From Actinotignum schaalii (GTDB taxonomy: Bacteria; Actinomycetota; Actinomycetes; Actinomycetales; Actinomycetaceae), in NCBI RefSeq assembly GCF_000724605.1, contig NZ_CP008802.1, forward strand, positions 1,426,001 through 1,490,000: a DNA stretch of 64,000 bases, written 5' to 3'. Position 1 is the stretch's first letter. The number at the start of each line of letters is the position of its first letter. The notes under the pieces are model-generated. The model made no database searches. It worked only from the letters and a program-made list of their open reading frames with translations, and was not told where the DNA came from. This document shows, piece after piece, positions 26,019-35,299 of the stretch. A program made the position numbers and the translations under genes.

Positions 26019-26232
26019 GGCTTTCCTCCTCGAGATCATCGAGGAAAAGTTCCTCACACCATTGGAGGGTTTCAAACTCGTCACGGTATTCAGCTTCGCG
26101 CCGGTTGAGCGTATATTCAGCCATCCGTTCTTCAAACTCTTCGCGCGAGATCCTCAGCTCGGAGAGAATGGCATCCATGCGGGCGCGCACCTGCTCGAGA
26201 CTTGTGTACGTGGGGCCATAGATGATCGACAT
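26002..26232 (-). CDS. Small protein upstream of the 223-residue gene
   Basis: A 76-residue protein, highly charged and helical (YTSLEQVRARMDAILSELRI, then SREEFEERMAEYTLNRREAE). It ends DDLEEESRDGLA. The RBS of the next gene lies inside its last codons, so the two are cotranslated. Size, helix content and coupling fit an antitoxin or regulator, but no family is recognised. Confidence 0.6.
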   Translation of the reverse strand: MSIIYGPTYTSLEQVRARMDAILSELRISREEFEERMAEYTLNRREAEYRDEFETLQWCEELFLDDLEEESRDGLA

Positions 26233-26321
26233 AGCCACAGCCTAGCCGAAGATCGCAGCCCTGCCCAGACCAATTTTTCGGCAATTTTACGCGGGAATCA
26301 CACACCCGCGATGAGCTGCTT

Positions 26322-26660
26322 CTATTCCGGTTTCTGGGCTTTTTTCACCCGGTGAACATACCCCAAGGCATAGCAAGTGGCGAGGATAATCACCGCGAAA
26401 CGCGTCCACGAGGAGTTGTTGATCGCTACCACGGCAAGGCATACGCCCATATAGAGCCCGGCGTGCAAAACTTCTCCCCAGTTTTCCTTATACCGGCGGG
26501 AGAAACTCCACAGCGCGAGACCGCCAAGCGCCACAACTTCGGAGATGATTTCAAAATCAAAACGTCCGATGCGGTAAAAATCCTCTGCGAAAAACGAGAA
26601 GAGCATGCCCCACATCAGCTCCGGGACAATTCTCGCCAAGGCCGGTACTGGATCCCACAT
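26322..26660 (-). CDS. Small membrane protein
   Basis: A 112-residue protein with three or four hydrophobic stretches (VPELMWGMLFSFFAEDFY, VVALGGLALWSFS, LYMGVCLAVVAIN, FAVIILATCYALGYV) and a basic C-terminal end (HRVKKAQKPE). No known family. It begins 17 bp after the ddh stop on the same strand, so it may be cotranscribed. Confidence 0.65.
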   Translation of the reverse strand: MWDPVPALARIVPELMWGMLFSFFAEDFYRIGRFDFEIISEVVALGGLALWSFSRRYKENWGEVLHAGLYMGVCLAVVAINNSSWTRFAVIILATCYALGYVHRVKKAQKPE

Positions 26661-26677
26661 AATTACCGGAACCCGCC

Positions 26678-27670
26678 CTACAGCAAATCCGCGCGTAGCT
26701 GCGCCGCGTTGGCCGGATGGAGCAAAGCCGGCGGAACGTCGAAGAGGGTAACCGCGCCGCGTTCCCCGCGTGTATGCATCCGCGCCACCGCGCGGGCGCA
26801 GGCCACCAGCACCGAACCGGTGAATTCCGGATTGGAATCCAGCGCGAGGTTGAAATGCAGGGCATGCGAGGTCCCCGGCGAGGTAGTCCCGTGGCGGATC
26901 ACGTCACCGCCGTGCGCCATCCCGGTGTGTTCCGCGGCGAACTCCTCCTCGGAGATCACGTGGACTTCAGTTTCGTACTCGGCAAAGTAATTCGGCATCG
27001 TCACGATGGCCTGGCGCACCGCCTCCGGATCCGCACCGCTCTCCAAGACCACGTAAACGATCCGGCGATGCTTATCGCCCGCGCTGAGCTGGCCTTCTGT
27101 TTGCCCGGCCAGGGCCGCGGCCCGCACCTGCTCCTTGGGAACGGTGTACTGCACCGCGTTTTTCACGCCCGGCACCCGCCGCACCGCATCCGAATGTCCC
27201 TGGGACAGCCCCGGCCCCCAGAAAGTTTCCGAGTGCCCGGCCGGCAAAACCGCCTCGGCCAGCAGCCGCTGAAGCGAAAATAGGCCCGGATCCCAACCGG
27301 CGGAAATGAGAGCGAGGGTGCCGGCCGCGCGGGCGGCGTCGTCGACCTGTTCGAAATGCGCAGGAATCCGCGCGTGTGTATCAAAAGAATCCACCACGTT
27401 AAAACCGGAGGCGACCAGCGGCGTTTGCGTATCGAGGTCCGATTTTGAGCCGCCGCAGTTGATAACGACGTCGATTTTGCCGGTCCAGCGGGCGCGCAGC
27501 TGCGGATCGGTGAGTTCGGCGGCGGGGAATGCCGGGCCGGAGGCGGTCATAACGCCTTCGCGGCGGGTGAAGACCCCCACCAGCTCCAGGTCGGGGGCGA
27601 GGCTGAGGGCCTGTTCCACCCCGCGGCCCAGGTTGCCGTAGCCGTTGATCGCGATGCGCGCGTGTGTCAT
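26678..27670 (-). CDS. ddh: meso-diaminopimelate D-dehydrogenase
   Basis: A 330-residue protein starting ARIAINGYGNLGRGVEQAL (NADP-binding Rossmann motif). It continues GVFTRREG, VVINCGGSKSDLDTQTP, NVVDSFDTHARIPAHFEQVD, LISAGWDPGLFSLQRL and WGPGLSQGHSDAVRR, all strongly conserved in Ddh. It makes meso-DAP directly from tetrahydrodipicolinate with ammonia and NADPH, a one-step branch of lysine/peptidoglycan synthesis found in corynebacteria and some Actinomycetaceae. The ATG overlaps the stop of the broken TetR gene (ATGA). Confidence 0.95.
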   Translation of the reverse strand: MTHARIAINGYGNLGRGVEQALSLAPDLELVGVFTRREGVMTASGPAFPAAELTDPQLRARWTGKIDVVINCGGSKSDLDTQTPLVASGFNVVDSFDTHARIPAHFEQVDDAARAAGTLALISAGWDPGLFSLQRLLAEAVLPAGHSETFWGPGLSQGHSDAVRRVPGVKNAVQYTVPKEQVRAAALAGQTEGQLSAGDKHRRIVYVVLESGADPEAVRQAIVTMPNYFAEYETEVHVISEEEFAAEHTGMAHGGDVIRHGTTSPGTSHALHFNLALDSNPEFTGSVLVACARAVARMHTRGERGAVTLFDVPPALLHPANAAQLRADLL

Positions 27671-28302
27671 GCCTGTGGTTCTTTCTCGAGTTCGTCATCT
27701 GTATGCCCGGCGGACATAGCAAGAATAGTGTGGCGGGCAATCCGGCACACGTCCTCGAGCGACGCGCCGGTTTCCACCTGGCGAAATGCGTCGGAAATGA
27801 GGGCGCGGCTGAATGAGGTCCAAATATCGGGATGCGCGATGCCGGTATCTTTCCAACACATTTTGAGGGCGTCGGTGAAGAAAGTGTGGGCTTTATCCAC
27901 GCCCATCTTGGTATGCGCCGTGGCCTTCTCCGAACCTTTCCCGCGTGCCGCACGCATGAGACCCATGAGCCATTTATGCGAGTCGCGCTGGCCGGACTGG
28001 CGGATGCAGGCCACCACCAACTACGCGAGGCGTTCGCGCGGTTCGGCATTCATATCCACCTGGCCCATCACCTTGGCGCGCCACTTGGGCACATTGCGTT
28101 CGAGCACCAGCAAGCGCAGGTCTTCAACCGATCCGACATAGCGGTAAATGGAGTTGCGCGCGATACCCGCAGCCGCAGCCACCGCCCCGGCCGAGAGCGG
28201 TTTGCCCGGCTCGTCTTTGAGAATCTTTTCCGCCGCATCCACGAGCCGGGCTATCATCATTTCCCGATGCTCGCGGACCGTTGGTGCAGAAATCTTTGGC
28301 AT
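27667..28302 (-). pseudogene. TetR-family regulator interrupted by an in-frame amber stop
   Basis: The N-terminal HTH is intact (LVDAAEKILKDEPGKPLSAG, VAAAAGIARNSIYRYVGS). The frame then meets TAG (28021-28023) after RERLA. It continues without shift as LVVACIRQSGQRDSHKWLMG to a C-terminal ligand-binding part ending LEKEPQA at 27667. Together that is about 211 codons, normal for TetR regulators with the RERLxxYVxACI pattern. The stop frees the HTH from its dimerisation domain, so repression is probably lost unless TAG is read through. The ATG at 28302 follows GGAGGAG. Its last codons overlap ddh. Confidence 0.8.
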
Positions 28303-28517
28303 ATCTCCTCCCAGCATCGCCCCCTATTGTTGCGGACTCAATCGATGAGCGCAACGGTTTAAACACGCCCGGGTTTGCCCGCACGCAGCGTTCGCGCCCT
28401 CGCCGCCAGCCCGAATGCACCGCGCTCCCGCACACGCCCACCGGCTCGATGCGAAATCCGGCGCGAGGCGCTACACTTTGTCGGTACTGCTGAGGTGACC
28501 GAGAGAGGCGATCCGGC

Positions 28518-30074
28518 GTGGCTGATAAAAACGCGCGTAACTCCATCCCTACTACAGAAACCCCTTCCCCTTCCCCCCATATCCCCTCATTGCAGAGCAT
28601 CGGATTTGATCGGGAAAAATACATTAAGCTCCAGTCCCAGAAAATCAGGGAACGCCGCGAAAAGATTGGCGGGAAGCTCTACCTGGAAATGGGCGGGAAA
28701 CTTTTCGATGATTTCCACGCCTCGCGCGTGCTGCCCGGTTTCACCCCGGATAACAAAATTGCGATGCTGGCCGAATTGAAGGACGAGCTGGAGATCGTCG
28801 TTGCCGCTAACGCGCGGGATCTCAAGGCAAAGCACCGCGCTGACCTGGGTATTTCTTATGAGGATGAGGTGCTGCGCCTCGTGGATGTATTCCGCGAAGC
28901 CGGTTTCATGGTCAATTCCGTGGTGCTCACCCAGTACGAGGAAGATAACCACGAGGCGCGCGATTTCCGCCGCCGTCTTATTAAATTGGGTCTCAATGTG
29001 GCGCGCCATCGCCGCATCCCGGGCTACCCGTCCAATACCGCGCTCATCGTATCCGAGGATGGCTTCGGGAAGAACGAATACGTGGAAACGCAGCGCGATC
29101 TTATTGTGGTGACGGCGCCGGGCCCGGGTTCCGGCAAGCTCGCCACCTGCCTTTCGCAGCTGTACCACGATCACCAGCGTTCCATCACCTCTAATTACGC
29201 GAAGTTTGAGACCTTCCCGGTGTGGAATATTCCGCTGGATCACCCGGTCAACCTTGCTTACGAAGCGGCAACGGCCGATCTGGACGACGTCAATATGATC
29301 GACCCCTTCCACCTGGTCGCCTACGGCGTGCAAACAATTAATTACAATCGCGACGTCGAGGTGTTCCCGCTGCTCAGCCTGCTACTGCGCGAACTTTCCG
29401 GGGAAACGCCGTACAAATCCCCCACGGATATGGGCGTTAACATGGTGGGATATTGTATTTCCGACGACGACGTTTGCCGCGAAGCCGCTCGCCAGGAAGT
29501 TATTCGCCGGTATTACCGCGCGCTTGTCGATGAGAAGCGCAGCGAATCTGAGCCGGTATGTTCCGAACGCATCGCCCTTATTATGGCCAAGCTCGGGGTG
29601 ACCGGCACCGACCGGCCGGTGGTGCCCCCGGCGCTGCGCAAGGCCGAGGCCACGGGTGGGCCGGCCGCCGCGCTCCAACTTCCCGATGGCACGATCGTGA
29701 CCGGAAAAACTTCGGAACTGCTGGGCTGTTCCGCCGCTGTTTTGCTTAATGCTCTCAAGGTGCTGGCTGGGATTGATGATTCGGTCAAGCTGCTGGCCCC
29801 GGAGGCCATCACCCCGATCCAGACCCTCAAGACGGAGCACCTGGGTTCGCGCAATCCGCGCCTGCATACCGATGAAGTGCTTATCGCGCTCTCGGTTTCG
29901 GCGGCCTCGGATCCCACCGCGGCGGCAGCGCTGAGCAAGCTGAAGGATCTGCAGAATTGCGATGTGCATACCACAACGATCCTCGGCTCCGTGGACGATG
30001 GTATTTTCCGTTCCCTGGGCGTGAATGTCACCAGCGAACCGCATTACCAGCGTAAAACGCTGTATCGGAAGTAG
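28518..30074 (+). CDS. DUF1846 family protein
   Basis: A 518-residue protein with the DUF1846 pattern from the start: [80 protein letters not shown] and [17 protein letters not shown]. Length and motifs are full, so the gene is complete. PGPGSGK is a phosphate-binding-type loop; the family has a known fold but no established reaction. The start is the GTG at 28518, after GAGAGG. A hairpin at 30107-30140 follows. Confidence 0.92.
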   Translation: MADKNARNSIPTTETPSPSPHIPSLQSIGFDREKYIKLQSQKIRERREKIGGKLYLEMGGKLFDDFHASRVLPGFTPDNKIAMLAELKDELEIVVAANARDLKAKHRADLGISYEDEVLRLVDVFREAGFMVNSVVLTQYEEDNHEARDFRRRLIKLGLNVARHRRIPGYPSNTALIVSEDGFGKNEYVETQRDLIVVTAPGPGSGKLATCLSQLYHDHQRSITSNYAKFETFPVWNIPLDHPVNLAYEAATADLDDVNMIDPFHLVAYGVQTINYNRDVEVFPLLSLLLRELSGETPYKSPTDMGVNMVGYCISDDDVCREAARQEVIRRYYRALVDEKRSESEPVCSERIALIMAKLGVTGTDRPVVPPALRKAEATGGPAAALQLPDGTIVTGKTSELLGCSAAVLLNALKVLAGIDDSVKLLAPEAITPIQTLKTEHLGSRNPRLHTDEVLIALSVSAASDPTAAAALSKLKDLQNCDVHTTTILGSVDDGIFRSLGVNVTSEPHYQRKTLYRK

Positions 30075-30106
30075 CCGAGCGGGCGAGTTGGCCCACGTGG
30101 CGCGGC

Positions 30107-30140
30107 GGGCAGCCCGGGTGTTCGTATTCCCGGGTAGCCC
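30107..30140. terminator. Probable bidirectional terminator
   Basis: Twelve-nt arms (30107-30118 and 30129-30140, 10 matches, both with CCCGGG) around a 10-nt loop. It is placed between convergent genes. Confidence 0.5.
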
Positions 30141-30171
30141 GGCGAGCCGCTGAGGATAAGGCGCGGCGGCG

Positions 30172-31260
30172 CTAGCTGCGGTAATGCACCGTGAAGCTGG
30201 CGCCGTCACCCATATCTACCAGGTCCCCATCTTCCAGGCCGACCGCATGATCAGCTTCGATGCGGCGCAGCGGGCCGTCCCCGTGCTTGAGGTAGGTGCC
30301 GTTATTGGAATGGCAATCCCGCAAGAATGCGCCGCTGGCCTCTACCAGAACCTCGCAGTGGGTGCGGGAGATTTCCTGGCGCGGGGAGGGAACCGGGAGG
30401 AGTTGGGTAGCTGCCGGATCGGAGCCCGCGGCCGCGGCATCGAGGAGCGGGCGGCGACCCATAATAATATTTTTGACAGCCGGGCTCACCCCGCCCAGCA
30501 GCACCGTCTCCCCGAACGAGAAACGTAATTCGACCGCCGGGAGCGGGGCGGGAATACCGGAGGAAGGATAGGGCTCGGTGGTATGCACCGGGTAGGCTTC
30601 GGTGGCCGCGGCGTAGCTGGGTACCGGGGCGCTCTCCGCCACCGGTGCCGCTGGAGCAGCCGGCGGTAGCGGTGCCGCTGGCGGAAGGGGCGGTGCCGGA
30701 GGTTCCGGAGCCACCGGGCGCTCAACCGCAGCCACCGGCCGGCCGTTGAGAACCGAGCTGAGGCTAATGCGAGCGCCGCCGGCGCGGGCCATACCGCGCT
30801 CCAAAGGAAGGGCCGGGCCAGATGCGGTAGCTGCGCCGTCGTTCCCGGGGGTACCGGCGCCCCAAGCTGCGCCGTCGTTCCCACCGAATGCCGCGCTTTC
30901 CGCACCCACAGCACCCGCAGCACCCGCAGCGCCAACGTTCCCCACGGTCACCGTGGTGTCCTGGGTGGTGGCGGCTTCTTGCCAGGTGAGGGCGTTACTG
31001 CCGTCCGCGACCGCGCGGCCGGTGACGTCGCGAACAATGAGGCCGTGCGCGGCTACCCGCAGCAGCGGGCCGTCGGCGTAGAACAGCGCAAAATCCGCGC
31101 CCAGCGCGGACCACAGATGCGTGAGAAGAGTGGGGAAATCATGGCCCGCGCGTACCGTTTCCCACACCGCGGCCGGATCGGCAGGTAGGGCGGGCGTGAA
31201 CACCGCCAGGCCGGGCACGCAGGCCAGCAGCCCATCACCGGGATAAGAATAGGACGGCAT
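30172..31260 (-). CDS. FHA-domain protein
   Basis: A 362-residue protein. An N-terminal domain (YSYPGDGLLACVPGLAVFTP onward) of unknown function is followed by an Ala/Pro/Gly-rich linker, and by a C-terminal FHA domain with the phosphothreonine-binding core I-S-R-T-H-C-E and DCHSNNGTYL. It probably binds phosphorylated partners of a Ser/Thr kinase, none of which is in this window. ATG 31260 follows GAGGAGG. Divergently transcribed from the DUF1444-like gene, 96 bp away. Confidence 0.85.
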   Translation of the reverse strand: MPSYSYPGDGLLACVPGLAVFTPALPADPAAVWETVRAGHDFPTLLTHLWSALGADFALFYADGPLLRVAAHGLIVRDVTGRAVADGSNALTWQEAATTQDTTVTVGNVGAAGAAGAVGAESAAFGGNDGAAWGAGTPGNDGAATASGPALPLERGMARAGGARISLSSVLNGRPVAAVERPVAPEPPAPPLPPAAPLPPAAPAAPVAESAPVPSYAAATEAYPVHTTEPYPSSGIPAPLPAVELRFSFGETVLLGGVSPAVKNIIMGRRPLLDAAAAGSDPAATQLLPVPSPRQEISRTHCEVLVEASGAFLRDCHSNNGTYLKHGDGPLRRIEADHAVGLEDGDLVDMGDGASFTVHYRS

Positions 31261-31356
31261 GGCTCCTCCTCGACCTGGTTCCATGAGTCACATCTCTGCT
31301 TGCAAGGATACCGCGCCCGGCGAGCGGCCTGCGCCACTTTCTGCCAGAATAGAGGT

Positions 31357-32805
31357 ATGTCGCTCATGAATTGGGCCCTCGAGGTCGCCACCGCTCATCC
31401 CGAACTCGCCGGCGCGCTGGTCAATGCCGACGGGCCCTGGCTGGATGTCCTGCTCCCGGACGGACGCACCTTCCGCTTCCGCCCCTTTGAGATGATCGAT
31501 CCGGATGCTCCTGAAGAGCGCCGGCGCGCACTTCTCAACCGCCTCATCACTATTGGCGTATCCGGAGCCACCACCCCGCAGGTCACCGAGGGGGCGGCCG
31601 GGTCCGCCCAGCCGGGGGCGGCGTCGTCGCCCCATAACGGTGCGGCAACCGGAACCGGTGCGGCCACGGGAAGCAGCGCACCCGAGATGCCCGGTACCCC
31701 TCCGGGCCGCGGCCAAAAGAACCTGTCCTGGCGGGAAATCTTCGCGCAATTCTTCGGGACCATGGATCCGAGCGACCCGGGGTTCCCGCACCGCGATCCC
31801 GCGCTCGATGAGCTCGCGGAGGAGCAGGACGATGCCGAGGGGCCGATTATGCCGATTGTGCGCGCCGCGGATTATTTCACGCGCGTCAACCGGCGTGAAG
31901 ATGATTCCTTTATCTACCTGCCGCTCACGGATTTCGTAGGGGTGGGGCTGGCGCGCGATACCCCGGATAACATCATTCCGCTGTATTTCTCGGATCTGGA
32001 TTTGATTCCGGGAACGGATGATGTGGGTCCGCTATTCGGGCACGCCGTGGAATCGCTGCGCGGCCTGAATGCGCAATCGGGCTACGCGGCTCTGGAGCTG
32101 GTGGTCATGATGTACGCGGGCGCGCGGGTGCTGGCTTTCACCGAGCCGAATAATTACCAGAGTTCGTGGTTTGCGGATGTGGATTTGGTCCAGCAGGTGG
32201 CGTACTCGATCAGCAAGCAATATAACGGTGCGCTGCCGCTTTTCGTGCCGGCTTCGCGTTCGCGCCTGTTTGTGGTGCTGGCTGATGATCCGGAGCTTCC
32301 CGCGCTCTTCAACCGTTTGCTCCAGGATTACGATATCGACGACGCTATCTACCCGCTCCCCCACACCGTGGCCGCGGACGGCTGGATGGAATGGATTCCT
32401 ATGCCGGATCACCCGGCCTACGCGCCGCTGGCGAATCTGCGGGCCACCTTCCGCGGGCGCATGTACGATCACCAGCAGGAATTCCTCTCGCGCTGGCCGG
32501 AGAAAATGGGCCACGTGGCGCTCTACGAAGTGCATGACCTGGACGAAGGCGCGGTGAGCCTCACGCAGTGGCGCCGCTCGGATCACTACGGGTCCATCCC
32601 GGCGGTCGCGGATTTCATTAACTATCTTGACGATGCCGATCCGGAGGCCGCCAATATCACGATTCGCCTGGATGTGGCTCGCGATGTGTGGCCCGAGGGC
32701 TTCCAGCCGCTCGAAAATGTGTGGCCGCCACGCTACGAGGTGTCCGGATTCCCCGATCCGGAAACCTTCCAGAAGCTGAGCGAGGCGGCGCACCGCGCGT
32801 TCTAG
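31357..32805 (+). CDS. DUF1444/YtpQ-like protein
   Basis: A 482-residue acidic protein without signal peptide. The central part has an order of segments resembling DUF1444: FIYLPLTDFVGVGLARDTPD, then SSWFADVDLVQQVAYSISKQ, then LFVPASRSRLFVVLADDP. A Gly/Ala/Pro-rich stretch (about 85-125) separates an N-terminal domain. The last ~100 residues (HVALYEVHDLDEGAVSLTQW) are unassigned. Its role is unknown; sharing a divergent promoter with the FHA gene hints at a common process. Confidence 0.5.
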   Translation: MSLMNWALEVATAHPELAGALVNADGPWLDVLLPDGRTFRFRPFEMIDPDAPEERRRALLNRLITIGVSGATTPQVTEGAAGSAQPGAASSPHNGAATGTGAATGSSAPEMPGTPPGRGQKNLSWREIFAQFFGTMDPSDPGFPHRDPALDELAEEQDDAEGPIMPIVRAADYFTRVNRREDDSFIYLPLTDFVGVGLARDTPDNIIPLYFSDLDLIPGTDDVGPLFGHAVESLRGLNAQSGYAALELVVMMYAGARVLAFTEPNNYQSSWFADVDLVQQVAYSISKQYNGALPLFVPASRSRLFVVLADDPELPALFNRLLQDYDIDDAIYPLPHTVAADGWMEWIPMPDHPAYAPLANLRATFRGRMYDHQQEFLSRWPEKMGHVALYEVHDLDEGAVSLTQWRRSDHYGSIPAVADFINYLDDADPEAANITIRLDVARDVWPEGFQPLENVWPPRYEVSGFPDPETFQKLSEAAHRAF

Positions 32806-32930
32806 GCGCGGGCGCGGCGGGCGCTCGCTCAGGGTGCCGGACCGCGCGGGGCCGTTTACGTGTGCGCGCGGAACGTGCGCCGCGCTGAACGCGCTGCGCC
32901 TTTACGCGCCGCCCGCTACGCGCGGGACGC

Positions 32931-34196
32931 TTACGCCCGCCCCCACTGCCCGCGGTAGAAGCGCCCGAGCGTTTCTTCTTTGCAGGCCGCGTAATCGCCG
33001 GATTCGATGGCCGCGCGGATGGTGTCCACGAGGTGCACGGTGAAGTACTCGTTGTGGATGGTGGCGAGCGTAGCCGCCAGCGCCTCCTTCGCTTTGAAAA
33101 GGTGATTGAGGTAGGCGCGCGAATAGTTCTGGCAGGTGTAGCACTCACAATCGGGCACCAGCGGCCCGAAATCGGTGCGGAACTGGGCGCGGGTCACGTT
33201 GAAACGCCCGTCCGGGGAGTAAATCGCGGCATTGCGCGCCACCCGGGAGGGATTGACGCAATCGAAAGTATCCGCGCCAGCTTCGATAGCGGCAAAGAAA
33301 TCATCCGGCTCGGAAATCCCGAGGAGGTGGCGGGCTTTTGTTTCGGGCAGCTCCTCGCTCACCCAGGCGCAGATAGTTCCGAGCTTCTCCTTTTCCAGCG
33401 CCCCGCCGATCCCGAAACCGTCGAATTCCTGCCCGTCCACGCACATGGCGCCGAGGTCACGCGCGGCTTTCCGGCGCAGATCCTCGTATTGCGCGCCCTG
33501 GATCACGCCGAAGAGCTGCTGGTAGGGCTTGCCGGCGCGCTCGATAGTGAGGCGGCGGTGTTCGGCCAGGCAGCGCTCGGCCCAGCGGCGGGTGCGTTCC
33601 AGGCTTTTCTCCTGGTAGGCCCGGGAGTTGAGGAGGGTGGTGAGCTCGTCGAAAGCGAACATAATATCGGCGCCGAGCTGGTGCTGAATCCCCATGGACA
33701 CCTCCGGGGTGAACCGGTGGCGCGAGCCGTTGAGGTGGGAACGGAACCATACGCCGTCGTCGTCCACATTCGCGAGGCGCTCTTTATCGCGCGCGAGTTC
33801 GGTATCCGCGCGCCCGGCGTTTTTCCCGGCGTACTCGTTGCTGAGCACCTTTTTGAAGCCGGAACCAAGCGAGAGCACCTGGAACCCGCCCGAATCCGTG
33901 TAGGTGGGGCCGTTCCAGTTCATGAAGGCGGATAGGCCGCCGGCGGCATCCAGGATCTCCGGGCCGGGTTGCAGGTAGAGGTGGTAGGCGTTCGCGAGCA
34001 CGGCCTGCGCGCCGATACCGCGCACCTGCTCGGGCGTGAGCGTTTTGACGGTCGCTTTCGTTCCGACGGGAATGAACGCCGGGGTCGCGATATCGCCGTG
34101 CGGGGTATGAATCACGCCGGTGCGTCCCAGCGGCCGCCCGGTAAGGTCCCCCACGCGCGCGTCCAGGCGCGTCCCGATCGTAAATCCTGTTGTCAC
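32931..34196 (-). CDS. tgt: tRNA-guanine transglycosylase
   Basis: A 421-residue enzyme that swaps guanine-34 for preQ1 or queuine in GUN-anticodon tRNAs. Motifs: YTDSGGFQVLSLG (first catalytic Asp), LFGVIQGAQYEDLR, DTFDCVNPSRVARNA (nucleophilic Asp) and the zinc site CECYTCQNYSRAYLNHLF (three Cys and a His). The start is GTG 34196 with GAAAGGTGAG upstream. Next on the same strand is a queuosine-precursor transporter. No preQ1 biosynthesis genes are seen, consistent with salvage. Confidence 0.96.
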   Translation of the reverse strand: MTTGFTIGTRLDARVGDLTGRPLGRTGVIHTPHGDIATPAFIPVGTKATVKTLTPEQVRGIGAQAVLANAYHLYLQPGPEILDAAGGLSAFMNWNGPTYTDSGGFQVLSLGSGFKKVLSNEYAGKNAGRADTELARDKERLANVDDDGVWFRSHLNGSRHRFTPEVSMGIQHQLGADIMFAFDELTTLLNSRAYQEKSLERTRRWAERCLAEHRRLTIERAGKPYQQLFGVIQGAQYEDLRRKAARDLGAMCVDGQEFDGFGIGGALEKEKLGTICAWVSEELPETKARHLLGISEPDDFFAAIEAGADTFDCVNPSRVARNAAIYSPDGRFNVTRAQFRTDFGPLVPDCECYTCQNYSRAYLNHLFKAKEALAATLATIHNEYFTVHLVDTIRAAIESGDYAACKEETLGRFYRGQWGRA

Positions 34197-34312
34197 GCTC
34201 TCACCTTTCTATTGCGGTGCGGATGTTGTGTGCGGCACGCGCGTGTGCCCGGGCGCTGTGCCGCGCGCTCGCGGTGTTTTTCGTTACGACGACGCCGCCA
34301 CCGGCCTGCTGC

Positions 34313-35158
34313 CTATCGTAAGCCTTCGTGGCGTTTCACCACACCAACCACGGCGTAGGTCAGCGGGAGGAATACCACTTCGATGCCGACTTTATAGAGC
34401 CAGCCCACCAGGGAGAGATTGACGATGGACCAGAATTCCACATTGCCGGCCGCGATATCCGCGCCCCAGGCCACGAAGCAGAAAATAATGGTATCCAGCA
34501 ATTCGCCCACGATGGTGGAGGAAATGAGGCGCACCCACAGGGCGCGTTCCCCGAAGCGACGCTTAATCCACACCAGCACGTAGGAGTTGGAGAGCTGGCC
34601 GAAGAGGAATCCGAAAACGGAGGCCGCCACGAAGCGCGGCACCACGCCGAGCACCGCTTCGAAAGCTTCCTGGTTGGCGTAATCCGGGGCAGGCGGGGCG
34701 ATCTGCACAAGCCAGAAACAGCAGGAGGCGAGGATTTGCACCCCGAAAGCGAGGATGATCGTGCGGGAGGCGACTTTGAAACCGTAGACCTCAGAAAGAA
34801 GGTCACCGATGATGTAGGTGAGCGGGAAGAGCATCGCGCCGCCGTCGAAATAAAGATCAAGACCACCAATATTCAGGGTGATGAGCTTCGTGGCGCCGAT
34901 ATTGGAAATGAGGAGGAAGGAGACGAAGAAAACCGCCACGTACACGAAGAGGTGGGAGCGGGCGACATCGGCGAAGCGGGCGGCGGTGCCGGTGACGTTC
35001 GGGGTGGTGGAGGAGCCGGTGGCGTTCGGGGTGGCGTCGGTGCCCGGGGTGACGTTATTCGGGGTGACCAGGCCGTCCGCGAGCGCGGGGGCAGGAGTGG
35101 TGGGGTGTGATTCCGGGTGCGTGCTGGCGCCGTGCGGCGCGGTGGACTGCGAGCTCAT
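34313..35158 (-). CDS. Queuosine precursor transporter (VUT/YhhQ family)
   Basis: A 281-residue protein. A Thr/Pro/Ala-rich cytoplasmic N-terminus (~70 residues) precedes about six transmembrane helices. Family motifs: LLISNIGATKLI, FPLTYIIGDLLSEVYGF, FLFGQLSNSYVLVWIKRRF and SSTIVGELLDTIIFCFVAW. It imports preQ0/preQ1 or queuine for the adjacent Tgt. A TATAAT box lies about 75 bp upstream. I saw no preQ1 riboswitch in the leader. Confidence 0.92.
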   Translation of the reverse strand: MSSQSTAPHGASTHPESHPTTPAPALADGLVTPNNVTPGTDATPNATGSSTTPNVTGTAARFADVARSHLFVYVAVFFVSFLLISNIGATKLITLNIGGLDLYFDGGAMLFPLTYIIGDLLSEVYGFKVASRTIILAFGVQILASCCFWLVQIAPPAPDYANQEAFEAVLGVVPRFVAASVFGFLFGQLSNSYVLVWIKRRFGERALWVRLISSTIVGELLDTIIFCFVAWGADIAAGNVEFWSIVNLSLVGWLYKVGIEVVFLPLTYAVVGVVKRHEGLR

Positions 35159-35299
35159 CGTGACCTTTCCATGCGTGTTGAGAAAATATGCTTATGGTGT
35201 CCGGCTCTGCCACCGCACGGACGGTCATGATTATAGCGGGATGTGCGCACGTGGGTATGCATGGTTGCCCGGTATGAGAGTTAGCTGCAAGAAACCGCG

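Noticed and set aside
27399-28049. 216-codon - strand frame overlapping TetR and ddh
   Set aside because: Arg/Pro-rich shadow in another frame; the TetR and ddh frames carry the conserved motifs.
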